From Candidatus Neomarinimicrobiota bacterium (GTDB taxonomy: Bacteria > Fidelibacterota > UBA8477 > JABMPR01), in contig JAYEKW010000109.1 in assembly GCA_034716895.1 (NCBI GenBank), positions 1 to 38,409 on the forward strand: a DNA stretch of 38,409 nucleotides, read 5' to 3'. A program made the translations under genes and the position numbers. Each line of letters begins with the position of its first letter. Position 1 is the stretch's first letter. The notes below the pieces were generated by a model. It searched no databases. It worked only from the letters and a program-made list of their open reading frames with translations, and was not told where the DNA came from. This document shows, one piece after another, positions 1 to 9,184 of the stretch.

Positions 1-25
1 GTTGCACCCGTAGCTATTCGCATTT

Positions 26-40
26 AATCCCTCCGGGATT
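26..40. repeat. Small palindrome in left-edge non-coding DNA
   Basis: Bases 26-31 and 35-40 form a perfect 6-bp inverted repeat around a 3-base loop. It lies in 142 bases of non-coding DNA downstream of the RseC-family gene. It could be a fragment of a dispersed intergenic repeat or a terminator stem, but no T-run follows on the minus strand. The window edge hides its full extent. Confidence 0.35.
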
Positions 41-142
41 GTTATATGCCTGGTAAATATTCCTAACATCGTTTGCCCACACAATTTTTCTTGCTATGGT
101 TCCAGGTACGCATTTAGGGGAAGAACCGTAAATAAAAAAGCA

Positions 143-577
143 TTAATCCTTCAGAGCAACAATCCTGAGGTACTTTTCAGGAATACTATCCGTGATCCGT
201 TGTACCATCCGACGGGCAACAAAAAAACTGATACCTAAGCCAAGCAAGGCTGTCAAAAAAGCCATCAATTCTTTTGGAAACAACGACTGAGGCAAAATAT
301 AACCTAAGATAAGACCACTCAAAAATAAGAGCAGGGGAAGTCCAAATTGAGTTAAAGCCAGGTGAAGTTCTAAATTTGACCCTTCCTCTATTCGAATTCT
401 TTGACCGATTGAAAAGTGTCCAGAATTTGGCATGGTAAGGCTTTGGCCGGACTGTTTTCCTGGAGAGCAAATCACTTTCAAACTACAGTTATCACAGGCA
501 TTTCTGACTGAGAAGGCGATAGTTATTTGGGTATCATCCAGCGCTTGGACAATACCAGTTTCCCCATTAAAAAGCAT
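143..577 (-). CDS. rseC: RseC/MucC-family membrane protein, last gene of the rnf operon
   Basis: This 144-residue protein has a short soluble N-terminal domain with three closely spaced cysteines (C28, C31, C37). Two hydrophobic helices follow at about residues 75-95 and 103-123. This is the layout of the RseC/MucC family, whose members affect the reduction of the SoxR iron-sulfur cluster together with Rnf/Rsx complexes. The gene starts 17 bases after rnfB on the same strand, so it is very probably co-transcribed with rnf. The family is called from cysteine spacing, topology and neighbourhood. What it regulates here cannot be seen; no soxR or rseA/rseB is nearby. Confidence 0.85.
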   Translation of the reverse strand: MLFNGETGIVQALDDTQITIAFSVRNACDNCSLKVICSPGKQSGQSLTMPNSGHFSIGQRIRIEEGSNLELHLALTQFGLPLLLFLSGLILGYILPQSLFPKELMAFLTALLGLGISFFVARRMVQRITDSIPEKYLRIVALKD

Positions 578-594
578 GAGTTTCCAACTTTCCG

Positions 595-1464
595 TTAGGC
601 ACTGAGCGCTTCTTTTTCATGTACAACCCGGGTTGTTATTGAGGGATCATCTTCCGGCACACTTTCCATGAGAACAATGGCCTGGGTGGGACATTTTGCG
701 GTAGGTAGTTCATGGGTTTGACCATAAAGATGATAGTCAATTCTGGCCAGATTGTTTTCCATGGTCATCAGGCCTTCATCAACACCTCGTACACACAGAG
801 AACAGCCAACACAGGCTCTGGTACAGACCTTGCGAGCATCTCTTGGACTATCCTGGTTTTTACAGGCAATGAAGACTGTATCTGAAACAGGATGCATTTC
901 AATAATATCCCGAGGACAAGCTTCGGCACAATTGCCGCAACCGGTACATTTATCTTCAATAATGACCGGCAGGCCATTTTCACTCATATACATGGCATCG
1001 AAGGGACAGGAGTCTACACATTCACCATAGCCAAGACACCCGTAGAGACAAAGCTTGTCACCACCACCGGTGATGTGGGCAGCCGTGCATTTTTCAATAC
1101 CAAGATAATCACCTTTGCTAGCGCTTTCATAGTTACCACCCTGGCATAAAACCCGGGCCACTATCTTTTCGCCCTTGGCAGCTTCCAGACCCAGGATACC
1201 GGCGATGGTTTCCCGAGCATCATCATTGCATACCGGGCAACCACCAAGGCCTATCTCGCCATTAACAATAGTGTTGGCAAAACTTGCGCAACCAGGGAGT
1301 CCGCAACCACCACAATTGGCGCCAGGGAGTGCGTCCAGTACCTGAGAAATCCTGGGATCTTCCTCTACGTGGAATTTCTTATTGGCAACGGCCAGGCCGG
1401 TGGCAAACAAAGCCCCCATACCACCCATGCTGATCATTGAGATTGTGACTGATGCAAGATCCAT
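595..1464 (-). CDS. rnfB: Rnf complex subunit RnfB, polyferredoxin
   Basis: RnfB is the iron-sulfur subunit of the membrane-bound ferredoxin:NAD+ oxidoreductase and accepts electrons from ferredoxin. The 289-residue protein opens with one hydrophobic segment (about 5-27). The characteristic 4Fe-4S motif follows at C51, C54, C59 and C76. Ferredoxin-like clusters follow at C139/C143/C149/C153 and C173/C176/C179/C183, and a further cysteine group at C201/C214/C218/C221/C224 suggests an additional cluster. The ATG at 1464 has an AGGA about 9 bases upstream. Unlike the other rnf genes it does not overlap its upstream neighbour. It is separated from rnfA by about 260 bases containing repeats. The identity is secure. 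Confidence 0.96.
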   Translation of the reverse strand: MDLASVTISMISMGGMGALFATGLAVANKKFHVEEDPRISQVLDALPGANCGGCGLPGCASFANTIVNGEIGLGGCPVCNDDARETIAGILGLEAAKGEKIVARVLCQGGNYESASKGDYLGIEKCTAAHITGGGDKLCLYGCLGYGECVDSCPFDAMYMSENGLPVIIEDKCTGCGNCAEACPRDIIEMHPVSDTVFIACKNQDSPRDARKVCTRACVGCSLCVRGVDEGLMTMENNLARIDYHLYGQTHELPTAKCPTQAIVLMESVPEDDPSITTRVVHEKEALSA

Positions 1465-1726
1465 TATTCTAATTCCTTAAGCATTGACGGCCTCGCAAAA
1501 AGTCCCTCTCGCAGGGCGCGCAGAGCCGCAAAGTGTTGATTATTATAAACATACGCCATATTTCCATAACCTATTAAAATTATTGTAGTTAAGTCGATAT
1601 TCATGTTTTTTCAAATACTTTTTGCGGTTTCGTCAAACATTAATAAAGCAAATATTATGGCCACAAAGACACGAAAACACAAAGGGCTTAAAAAGTTTAG
1701 TGTCTTTGTGACTTCGTGGCAAACAA
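1465..1726. other. Repeat-bearing gap between rnfA and rnfB
   Basis: This 262-base gap interrupts an otherwise overlapping operon. It holds no convincing ORF. Its rnfA-proximal end has a clear inverted repeat (annotated separately). Around 1500-1535 there is a GC-rich stretch with repeated gcgcagag/gccgcaaag-like words, which looks like remains of a second intergenic repeat. An internal promoter for rnfB was not recognised. Confidence 0.6.
1662..1710. repeat. Inverted repeat downstream of rnfA
   Basis: Bases 1662-1672 and 1700-1710 are perfect 11-base reverse complements (cacaaagacac / gtgtctttgtg) separated by 27 bases. Flanking gccac/gtggc words extend the symmetry imperfectly. It ends 16 bases from the rnfA stop codon. 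It may be a dispersed intergenic repeat and, as RNA, could attenuate or process the transcript between rnfA and rnfB. Confidence 0.7.
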
Positions 1727-2299
1727 TTAGATCATCCCTGCGAAACCCATGAAAGCCAGGGCTAACCCGCCGGCCACGATCATGGTGATGGCTGCTCCCT
1801 GGAAATATTTAGGAACCGGAGCCAGTTCAAGCTCTTCCCGGATACCAGCCATGATCACCAGCGCCAACGTGAAACCCACACCGGCTCCAAGACCAAAAAC
1901 CACACTCTCGAGAAAACCATAATTTCGGAGTACTGAGAAAAGGGCTAACCCCAGAATAGCACAATTGGTGGTAATTAAAGGCAGGTAAATTCCCATGGTA
2001 TCGTAAAGAGGTTTGCTCACTTTGCGGATGAACATTTCCACCAACTGTACCAATGAAGCAATCACTAAAATAAAACTGACATACTCCAGGATTTCCATTT
2101 CAAAAGGCACTAACAGGAGATGATAGATCAACCAGGTGACCACAGAAGAAATGAGCATGACAAAAGTAACAGCCAAACCCATGGATACAGCTGATGACAC
2201 CTTTTTTGAAACGCCCACAAAGGGACAGATTCCTAGAAAATAGGAGAGGACAAAATTGTTGACAATGGCTGCAGAAAAGAAAAGCAGGAAATAACTCAT
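1727..2299 (-). CDS. rnfA: Rnf complex membrane subunit RnfA
   Basis: RnfA is one of the two homologous six-helix membrane subunits (with RnfE) of the Rnf ion-pumping complex. The 190-residue length is typical. The protein starts MSYFLLFFSAAIVNNFVLSY and contains the conserved ITTNCAILG segment in mid-protein, where the membrane-embedded cysteine linked to the buried iron-sulfur centre lies. A matching NFVLSYFLGICPFVG segment lies near the N-terminus. The start overlaps the end of rnfE by four bases (ATGA), which indicates translational coupling. Confidence 0.96.
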   Translation of the reverse strand: MSYFLLFFSAAIVNNFVLSYFLGICPFVGVSKKVSSAVSMGLAVTFVMLISSVVTWLIYHLLLVPFEMEILEYVSFILVIASLVQLVEMFIRKVSKPLYDTMGIYLPLITTNCAILGLALFSVLRNYGFLESVVFGLGAGVGFTLALVIMAGIREELELAPVPKYFQGAAITMIVAGGLALAFMGFAGMI

Positions 2300-2976
2300 G
2301 CTGTTGCCCTCCGATCATTAGACCCCGGCGTAGCTGCTGTACCTTGACGTTGCGGGAATCGAAAACGGAAAAGCGAAGACGGGTCATTATACCAGTTTGC
2401 CAGAGCAATCAGGAGACCTAGTGTGAGAAAAGCACCAGGTGGTAGAATCATGACCATCCAGGGGGTGAACCAATCACCCATGACCGTGAATCCGAAAATA
2501 CTTCCTGATCCCAAAATCTCCCGGATGATCCCCAGAACCACCAGCACAAAGATAAAGCCCAGACCCATGCCCAGGCTATCAACCAGGGATCGCCCGATCC
2601 CATTTCGGGATGAAAAAGCTTCCTGGCGACCCAGGATCAGACAATTCACTACGATCAGGGGAATATAAGGTCCCAGAGTGGCACTGATCTCTGGAAAAAA
2701 GGCAGCCAGAAAACGATCGGCTACCGTCACAAAAGTAGCGATGATAACGATATAGCCTGCGATCCTGACCTGATAAGGAATAAAATTACGCAAGGCTGAG
2801 ATCATCAAACTAGACATCAATAAAACAAAGGTTGTTGCCAGACCCATTGCCAGGCCATTCATAGCCGCATTGGTTACAGCCAGAGTGGGACACAGACCCA
2901 AAAGGCTGGCTATAACAGGGTTTTCTTTCCAGAGACCTTTGACAAATTCAGTTTTCAGAGATACTGACGTGCTCAT
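2296..2976 (-). CDS. rnfE: Rnf complex membrane subunit RnfE
   Basis: RnfE is the partner of RnfA in the membrane core of Rnf. The 226-residue protein has six predicted hydrophobic helices. It carries the two family hallmarks: the NPVIASLLGLCPTLAVT segment near the start and IVVNCLILGRQEAF in the middle, each with a conserved cysteine. It overlaps rnfG upstream and rnfA downstream by ATGA junctions. The C-terminal 20 residues are polar and unremarkable. Confidence 0.95.
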   Translation of the reverse strand: MSTSVSLKTEFVKGLWKENPVIASLLGLCPTLAVTNAAMNGLAMGLATTFVLLMSSLMISALRNFIPYQVRIAGYIVIIATFVTVADRFLAAFFPEISATLGPYIPLIVVNCLILGRQEAFSSRNGIGRSLVDSLGMGLGFIFVLVVLGIIREILGSGSIFGFTVMGDWFTPWMVMILPPGAFLTLGLLIALANWYNDPSSLFRFRFPQRQGTAATPGSNDRRATA

Positions 2977-3581
2977 GATTCAGATCCTCCCTTGCTTGTC
3001 AGGATGGCTTTCATTTCAATAATGCGTTTGTTTAGGATGTCAGTGACTGCAATAGAAGAAATCGTTGCACCGGTAATGCCCTGAACTTCAAAATTTGTAC
3101 TGGGCTTGGCATTTTTTACAACCACAATTTCAGGATCAACATGAATTCCCTTAAATTGATCTGGAAACCAGTAAACATTTTGCTTATTAGAGGGATCAAC
3201 CACGATTTTGGTGCCCAAACCAGGTGTTTCGATTTGTTCCAGCACCTTGATACCAGTGAGTTGGTTTAGATCCGGGGTCAGACCAACCATGATACGGAGT
3301 TCACCCTGAAAACCACTGCCCACGGCCATAAAGGCAATTCCGACTGGCTGTTCGGAATCGTTTTTTGTGCCGATATAGATGGTTCCAGCATCAGTTTCCC
3401 GAGTTTCATAAAGGTCATGGGCTGGCAGGACTTCACCGATGGCCTTCTTCAAAGCTTGTTCACGATGGTAAGCCACTTTGGGCTTGGTGTACATATCCCA
3501 ACCGGCCAAAATACCACCTGACATCACTGTGATGAGGGTCAAAACCAGAATCATACGGGTAGATAATGATAGCTTGTTCAT
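2973..3581 (-). CDS. rnfG: Rnf complex subunit RnfG, covalent FMN carrier
   Basis: RnfG is an envelope-facing electron-transfer subunit with one N-terminal membrane helix (about residues 8-28) and an FMN-binding domain. The C-terminal GITGATISS segment (about 168-176) matches the motif whose threonine carries covalently bound FMN. The length of 202 residues is normal. It is coupled by four-base overlaps to rnfD upstream and rnfE downstream. Confidence 0.94.
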   Translation of the reverse strand: MNKLSLSTRMILVLTLITVMSGGILAGWDMYTKPKVAYHREQALKKAIGEVLPAHDLYETRETDAGTIYIGTKNDSEQPVGIAFMAVGSGFQGELRIMVGLTPDLNQLTGIKVLEQIETPGLGTKIVVDPSNKQNVYWFPDQFKGIHVDPEIVVVKNAKPSTNFEVQGITGATISSIAVTDILNKRIIEMKAILTSKGGSES

Positions 3582-4636
3582 GCGCGTATCTCCCCGAAAA
3601 ATTTTGGTCTGGTATAGCGATTTATCAGCGGTGTTAAGGCATTCAGTAAAAGAATTGAATACATCACCCCTTCTGGTAAACCACCAAAGAGACGAATGAT
3701 CACCAATAAAAAACCGGCTCCGGCACCAAAGATCCAGGCTCCCTTGGCAGTAACTGGTGAGGTTACCATATCAGTGGCCATAAAAAAGGCACCCAACATG
3801 AGACCACCGCTGAAAAGCTGGAAAACGGGAGTGGGATAAGTTTCCGGTGAGACCAGCCAAAAAACACCACTAACCAGGAATACAGAACCCAAAAAGCTTA
3901 AGGGAATGCGCCAGTCAGCGTATTTGCGTATCAGCAAATAAATTCCTCCAGCTAAAATGGCAATGGCTGAGGTCTCGCCAAGCGAACCGCTGATATTTCC
4001 AGTAAGCAAACCAGGCAATTCGCTGGTGATGGTTTCAAATTTAAACAGACCCAGAGGGGTGGCGGCGGTGATGCCATCGACCTCAGCATAACGAGCAGTG
4101 AGGGGCCAGGTCCAGGTGGTCATTGGAACCGGAAAACTGGCCTGGAGAAAGGCGCGACCCAACAGGGCTGGATTAAAGATGTTATACCCCAACCCACCAA
4201 AAACATGTTTTCCAATAATAATGGCGAAAACCGAGCCTAAAACAGCGCCGCCAATAGAGAAAGACGGGGGTAAGGTCAAGGCCAGTAATAAACCGGTAAT
4301 AGCTGCGGAGCCATCCGGGATGGTAAAAGCCTCTCCTTTGATCCGATTCACGATCATTTCTGAAACGACGGCCGCCAGAACACTGCTAAGGATGATTCCT
4401 GCTGCAGCCCACTGGAAATAGATCAAAGCCATTACAGTAGCCGGGATCAAAGCCAGAATGACATTCCACATGATCGTTGGAACGGTATCTTTAACATGGA
4501 AATGAGGTGAGGATGCCAAGATCAAGGGATGATCTGGTTTATACAATTTTGCTCTTGGATCCCTCTTTGGTTTAACTGGTTTCACGGGCTTTGGTGTTTC
4601 TTCGGGCTGAGATTGAGCAGGATTATTATCAGTCAT
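3578..4636 (-). CDS. rnfD: Rnf complex membrane subunit RnfD
   Basis: RnfD is a polytopic membrane subunit with covalently attached FMN. The chosen ATG at 4636 gives 352 residues and sits 4 bases after the rnfC stop. The reading frame is open further upstream, but only inside rnfC, so longer starts are unlikely. A charged Pro/Lys-rich N-terminal tail (residues 1-32) precedes the family-typical segment LILASSPHFHVKD. Several membrane helices follow. The GITAATPL segment corresponds to the flavinylation site of the family and keeps the threonine. The tail is longer than in many relatives and its role is unknown. Confidence 0.93.
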   Translation of the reverse strand: MTDNNPAQSQPEETPKPVKPVKPKRDPRAKLYKPDHPLILASSPHFHVKDTVPTIMWNVILALIPATVMALIYFQWAAAGIILSSVLAAVVSEMIVNRIKGEAFTIPDGSAAITGLLLALTLPPSFSIGGAVLGSVFAIIIGKHVFGGLGYNIFNPALLGRAFLQASFPVPMTTWTWPLTARYAEVDGITAATPLGLFKFETITSELPGLLTGNISGSLGETSAIAILAGGIYLLIRKYADWRIPLSFLGSVFLVSGVFWLVSPETYPTPVFQLFSGGLMLGAFFMATDMVTSPVTAKGAWIFGAGAGFLLVIIRLFGGLPEGVMYSILLLNALTPLINRYTRPKFFGEIRA

Positions 4637-4640
4637 AACA

Positions 4641-5996
4641 CTAGGCCTTGGCTTTGAGTTTATTTTGTTTTTCAGTGATCTTGACCTTACCCACCCGGAT
4701 CCACTGAACCAGTGGAATACCAGACGGACAGACAAAAGCACAGGAACCACATTCAATACAGTTAAACACCCCCCAATCTTTGCACTCATCATATTTGGCT
4801 GTTTCAGCCAGACGGGAAATACGAGTTGGAACCAGATTCATGGGGCAAACGGTAACACAGGAACCACATTGGATGCAGGGATAATGCCGAGTCTTTTTAA
4901 GTTGAGATGACTCGAGGCAGACAATACCAGAAGTAGCTTTCAGGGTTGGAACATTGAGATCATACTGAGCCAGACCCATCATGGGACCGCCCATAAACAC
5001 TTGCGCTGTTTCTCCTTTTAACCCGCCGCAGGCATCAACACAGACCTGAAAAGGGGTACCGATGCGGGCAATAATATTGCCTGGTTCTGTAATGGCATCT
5101 CCAGTGACTGTGAGCATGCGCTGAATCAGAGGCTTACCTTCTACAACGGCCTCATAGACAGCCAGAGCCGTGGCAATATTGTTTACAACGACACCGACAT
5201 CCATGGGCAAACCGCCATCCGGTACTTTGCGTCCCAGGGCAGCATCGATGAGCATTTTTTCAGCACCTTGAGGATATTTGACCTTTAAGGGCTGTACTTT
5301 GAAATTGAGGTTGAGCGCCTGAACACGCGCTTCCATAACAGCGATTGCATCGGCTTTGTTGGTCTCAATGCCAATAATCCCCTGTTTAATATCCAGGAGT
5401 TTCAGCATAATGGCCATACCCTTGAGGACCCGATCTGTTTCTTCAAGCATATTTCGATGATCGCAGGTCAGAAAGGGCTCACATTCGCAGCCGTTCAAAA
5501 TAAAGTGATCAACAGGCTTGTCTTTAGGTGGCGACATTTTGACGTGGGTTGGAAAAGCCGCACCACCCAAGCCAACGATACCAGCTTCGCGTACAATCTT
5601 TTGGAGCTCTTCAGGTGGAGTATTTTCCCAGTTTTCAGGAGTGGTAAGCAACTCCCAGTCATCCTCATCGCCATTTCGTTTAATATGGATCATGGGCACC
5701 TTGCCGCCCAGAGGGTGGGGGAATGAGCTGACAGCTACGACCTTACCAGTGATGGAAGCGTGGATGGGGCTGGAGACAAAGGCTGAAGTATCAGCAATTT
5801 TTTGACCTGTTTTGACCAAGTCACCTTTTTTAACCAGTGACTCACAGGGTGCGCCGATATGCTGTTGCAGGGGTATAAAGACTTCATCAGGCAGAGGCAG
5901 AACCCGGGAGGGGCTGGAGCAACTCATGTTTTTAAATTCGTCTGGATGAACTCCGCGACGAAAAGTGCTTAGATTCAATGTTCCAGAATTAGACAT
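4641..5996 (-). CDS. rnfC: Rnf complex subunit RnfC, NADH-binding iron-sulfur protein
   Basis: RnfC is the peripheral subunit that exchanges electrons with NAD(H). The protein has an N-terminal barrel-sandwich domain, a GLGGAAFPTHVK flavin/nucleotide-site segment resembling respiratory complex I NuoF, and an SLBB-like region. Two C-terminal 4Fe-4S motifs follow: CIQCGSCVTVCP and CIECGSCAFVCP. I chose the ATG at 5996 (451 residues). The frame extends to a TTG at 6017, but a GAGAGGA between the two favours the ATG. This is the first gene of the operon; about 290 bases separate it from the gene upstream, so its promoter should lie there. Confidence 0.95.
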   Translation of the reverse strand: MSNSGTLNLSTFRRGVHPDEFKNMSCSSPSRVLPLPDEVFIPLQQHIGAPCESLVKKGDLVKTGQKIADTSAFVSSPIHASITGKVVAVSSFPHPLGGKVPMIHIKRNGDEDDWELLTTPENWENTPPEELQKIVREAGIVGLGGAAFPTHVKMSPPKDKPVDHFILNGCECEPFLTCDHRNMLEETDRVLKGMAIMLKLLDIKQGIIGIETNKADAIAVMEARVQALNLNFKVQPLKVKYPQGAEKMLIDAALGRKVPDGGLPMDVGVVVNNIATALAVYEAVVEGKPLIQRMLTVTGDAITEPGNIIARIGTPFQVCVDACGGLKGETAQVFMGGPMMGLAQYDLNVPTLKATSGIVCLESSQLKKTRHYPCIQCGSCVTVCPMNLVPTRISRLAETAKYDECKDWGVFNCIECGSCAFVCPSGIPLVQWIRVGKVKITEKQNKLKAKA

Positions 5997-6284
5997 AGGC
6001 AATATTTTTCCTCTCAAATGAAGGTGAATTCACAAAAAGGTGGATCATGGGATGGAGCAGAGGTGTTTCCATGCTGGAAAACTATGGCAAAAATAAGACC
6101 AGCTAAGTCTGTTTAATGATAAACAAGGAAGAAAACATCATTTAGCTAAGATATTGTATCTATAGCATGTAAAAGGTCATTAATGATTAAATCAGCAGTT
6201 GATTATTGCAAGCATTATTCCCGATGAAAAACTTTTGTAAACAACCATGAGTTCAGTTGAATATTGTCCACTTTATTGCTTGAA

Positions 6285-7625
6285 TTATCGCTGCTTATGA
6301 TGCGTTGTATAGGTTAAAACCTGTTCTGTATTTGCCGGAACTGAAATTGTGAATTTCACCCGGGATGCATCCAGTTTTTCAAAGGAATGGGATTGATTCT
6401 TGATCGTCCAGTTGTCATAGCCAATTCGCTGAATAACATCTATTTCAATAGCCTCATCCTTGCGGTTTGCCAGCGTAATCTGGATATCTTCTTCACGATG
6501 CCGATTCTGCTTTGATCGCCGATCGATGACCGCGCGTTTTCCTTTAACATCAAATGCTTTTCCCACCTCAAAAGTGACCAGGTCATCTTTAGATGTATGT
6601 TTCAAATTGTCCTCACCAATTAGTTCAAGAGCACCATCTATGTCCTTTTTGAACAATCGGACGATGCCTCCAGGTAGGGCTACTCCTGTGCCCGTTACCT
6701 TGTCATTGGTAAACATGATCTTAATTGGAATATTACTGAACGCGCTACCCCCATTTTCATAAACAAAACGTTTGGCGGTTTTAATACTGGTTGGGTTAAG
6801 CCATTGAATCTGCTTTTCTTCCATATTGTTTACATCAACGAGAAAAGCAATGTCATATAGATGGTACTCGAAGAATCCCCGCTCTTCCACAACAGGCGCC
6901 ATAGTTGCCTTCATAAAACGCGCGGATTGAACTCTGTCCAGCATGGCTTCAGGACGAGCCTGGTGCAAATCACCAGCGATCAGTTTCAGTTTAGTCTTCT
7001 TATATATTTTTCCCGACTTGTTATTCAGATTGATCCACGAACTGAGATCCATTTCACACTCATCATTATTGATCACAGCCACATATTCAGCTCGCCAGGA
7101 AATGCCACTTGTCAAATAGGAAAGATCAAGATCATATTTCCCCGCTTTTTGTGAGTTGATAGACCAGGATAATGTTGGACGAACATACAGACGTTCTTTG
7201 GGAGCGGGACACTTGATTGAGCCGATATAATTGCGTTGAATGATATCTATACCAGAACGGGTTTTAAGTACCAACGTGGTTTTATCGTAACTTAGGAGTT
7301 CTCCACTGGTTTTTTTGTCGTTCTGCAAGATAGCCGTGACTTCAGCCCCCAGATATTTTTTCAAAAGTTTATTCTGGTTGACCAGATCGTAACGATAATT
7401 CTGTTCCAGAATCTGAAGCCCCTGTTTGGAACTCAATTTCACGGAAGAAGGGTTCAGGGTCTCAGCAACATTCTCGATCTCGATCTCAGAAACTCCCTCT
7501 GGAAGTTGACGTGTGAATTGCTCTTTTACCAGGGCTTGCCCATGATTGTAAACGGTGAGCTGGGTTTGGGATATTCCCAAAGAGACGAACAATAACAAAG
7601 GTAAGCTTTTTGAAAAGGTTGACAT
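6285..7625 (-). CDS. Exported DUF4139-family protein
   Basis: The 446-residue protein begins with a signal peptide (about 1-19, ending near the SLGISQ segment). The family features are the opening motif QLTVYNHGQALVKEQ and the central block around LSYLTSGISWRAEYVAVI, which match the DUF4139/mucoidy-inhibitor-like beta-rich family. The C-terminal half is beta-strand-rich with ITLANRKDEAIEIDVIQR. The molecular function of this family is not established, and it may act in the envelope. An AAGGG lies about 8 bases before the ATG. It is a single gene between the rnf operon and the divergent rarA. Confidence 0.75.
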   Translation of the reverse strand: MSTFSKSLPLLLFVSLGISQTQLTVYNHGQALVKEQFTRQLPEGVSEIEIENVAETLNPSSVKLSSKQGLQILEQNYRYDLVNQNKLLKKYLGAEVTAILQNDKKTSGELLSYDKTTLVLKTRSGIDIIQRNYIGSIKCPAPKERLYVRPTLSWSINSQKAGKYDLDLSYLTSGISWRAEYVAVINNDECEMDLSSWINLNNKSGKIYKKTKLKLIAGDLHQARPEAMLDRVQSARFMKATMAPVVEERGFFEYHLYDIAFLVDVNNMEEKQIQWLNPTSIKTAKRFVYENGGSAFSNIPIKIMFTNDKVTGTGVALPGGIVRLFKKDIDGALELIGEDNLKHTSKDDLVTFEVGKAFDVKGKRAVIDRRSKQNRHREEDIQITLANRKDEAIEIDVIQRIGYDNWTIKNQSHSFEKLDASRVKFTISVPANTEQVLTYTTHHKQR

Positions 7626-7777
7626 GATCTAATCCCTTCTGATATATGGTTTAATAACCACGAATACAATTCTCTTAATATTAGACAGATCGCCCTAATT
7701 TTGTAACAAAATCTTTGAAAGCGTCTGGAGATGATTTGCACCTTTTTCCTGCATCTAAAACGGTTAATTTTAAAGCC

Positions 7778-9169
7778 ATGAGTCTTTTTAACAACACAAA
7801 AAACCCCCGCACTCTGCCACCCCTGGCCGAACGGATGCGACCGAACACCATGGAAGCTTTTCTGGGGCAGCAGCATCTGGTTGATACAGATCGGCTGCTT
7901 GCCAAAGCACTCAAGTCGGACAGGCTTTTTTCGATCATTCTCTGGGGTCCCCCGGGAAGTGGTAAGACCACCCTGGCCAAAATCATCGCGGGTCAAAGTG
8001 AGGCTTTGTTTTTTGAATTGTCGGCTGTTTCTGCTGGCGTCAAAGATGTTCGGGTCGCGCTGGCAAAAGCTAAAGCCTCACGGGAAATGGGTAAACCAAG
8101 CATCCTGTTCATTGACGAGATCCATCGGTTTAACAAGGCACAGCAGGACGCCCTGCTCCAGGCAGTGGAACACGGTGTGATCACCCTGATTGGTGCCACC
8201 ACCGAAAACCCCAGCTTTGAAGTGATCTCTCCGCTTCTGAGCCGCTGTCAGGTCCTGAAACTAAAGCCCCACGACAAAGCAGACCTCAAATTGATCTTAG
8301 AGCACGCCCTCAAAGACGACCTCTTTCTCAGCACCCAAAAGATCATTTTTGAGAATGATGCCAAAGATTTTCTGCTCGAGTCGATCTCAGGTGACGCCCG
8401 TCGTTTACTGAATGCCCTTGAGATCAGTGTTTCTGTGGCCACTCCGGATCGGGAAGAAGATCAAACCATTACCATCACCGAAATACATGTTCGGGAAGCC
8501 CTGCAGAACAAACATCAGCTTTACGATAAAACCGGAGATTATCACTATGATACCATCTCAGCATTTATCAAAAGCGTGAGGGGCAGTGATCCTGATGCTG
8601 CTCTTTACTGGCTGTCGGTCATGCTGGAAGGGGGCGAGGATGCTCTATTTATTGCCCGCAGACTCATTGTGTTGGCATCTGAAGATATTGGAAATGCTGA
8701 CCCCCAGGCTTTAACTCTGGCAACATCCGGATTTCAGGCTGTGCATGCTATTGGTTTACCAGAAGGAGCCATTGTTTTATCTCAGGTCACAACTTATCTG
8801 GCATCCACCACAAAAAGCAATGCCAGCTATCTGGCTCTGCGCAGCGCCCAGAACACTGTTCGGGAAGAGGGCGCCCGATCAATTCCATTACATCTAAGGA
8901 ATGCACCAACCAGCCTTATGAAAGAACAGGACTATGGAAAAGGCTATCGGTACCCCCATGACGCTCCGGGACATTTTACAAGGCAGAATTATTTCCCGGA
9001 TGATCTAAAGACCAGACAGTTTTACCACCCCAGCACCGAAGGTATTGAAAAACGGATATACGAACGTCTGGTGAAACTTTGGGGCAAACGTTTTGAGAAC
9101 AAGACACCGTCCTTCGACGGGGCTCAGGAACCTTCCTTCGATGGGGCTCAGGAACCTTCTGAATCATAA
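7778..9169 (+). CDS. rarA: Replication-associated recombination ATPase RarA (MgsA)
   Basis: RarA is an AAA+ ATPase related to clamp-loader subunits and acts at stalled replication forks. The protein has the family start [18 protein letters not shown], Walker [10 protein letters not shown] (57-65), Walker [11 protein letters not shown] (109-118) and the C-terminal tetramerisation region ending near [11 protein letters not shown]. The ATG at 7778 fits the family; a TTG at 7715 in frame would add 21 unrelated residues. The last ~20 residues (PSFDGAQE twice) are encoded by a 24-base tandem repeat and are not part of the normal family, suggesting a repeat has extended the frame. lptD starts 15 bases downstream. 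Confidence 0.95.
   Translation: MSLFNNTKNPRTLPPLAERMRPNTMEAFLGQQHLVDTDRLLAKALKSDRLFSIILWGPPGSGKTTLAKIIAGQSEALFFELSAVSAGVKDVRVALAKAKASREMGKPSILFIDEIHRFNKAQQDALLQAVEHGVITLIGATTENPSFEVISPLLSRCQVLKLKPHDKADLKLILEHALKDDLFLSTQKIIFENDAKDFLLESISGDARRLLNALEISVSVATPDREEDQTITITEIHVREALQNKHQLYDKTGDYHYDTISAFIKSVRGSDPDAALYWLSVMLEGGEDALFIARRLIVLASEDIGNADPQALTLATSGFQAVHAIGLPEGAIVLSQVTTYLASTTKSNASYLALRSAQNTVREEGARSIPLHLRNAPTSLMKEQDYGKGYRYPHDAPGHFTRQNYFPDDLKTRQFYHPSTEGIEKRIYERLVKLWGKRFENKTPSFDGAQEPSFDGAQEPSES
9107..9154 (+). repeat. 24-base tandem repeat at the 3' end of rarA
   Basis: Two 24-base units (9107-9130 and 9131-9154) differ at two positions and carry the core ttcgacggggctcagg. A third partial unit (ccttctg) follows. 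In frame they encode PSFDGAQE twice. The core resembles repeats at 29244-29295 and 34536-34583. Confidence 0.85.
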
Positions 9170-9184
9170 GCCATACAATCTCTG

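Noticed and set aside
4637-4792. N-terminal extension of RnfD by 52 residues
   Set aside because: The extra frame lies inside rnfC, has no family similarity, and the ATG at 4636 follows the rnfC stop by 4 bases.
7526-7996. Open frame on the minus strand spanning the DUF4139 start and the rarA start
   Set aside because: It overlaps two well-supported genes on both sides and has no recognisable domain.
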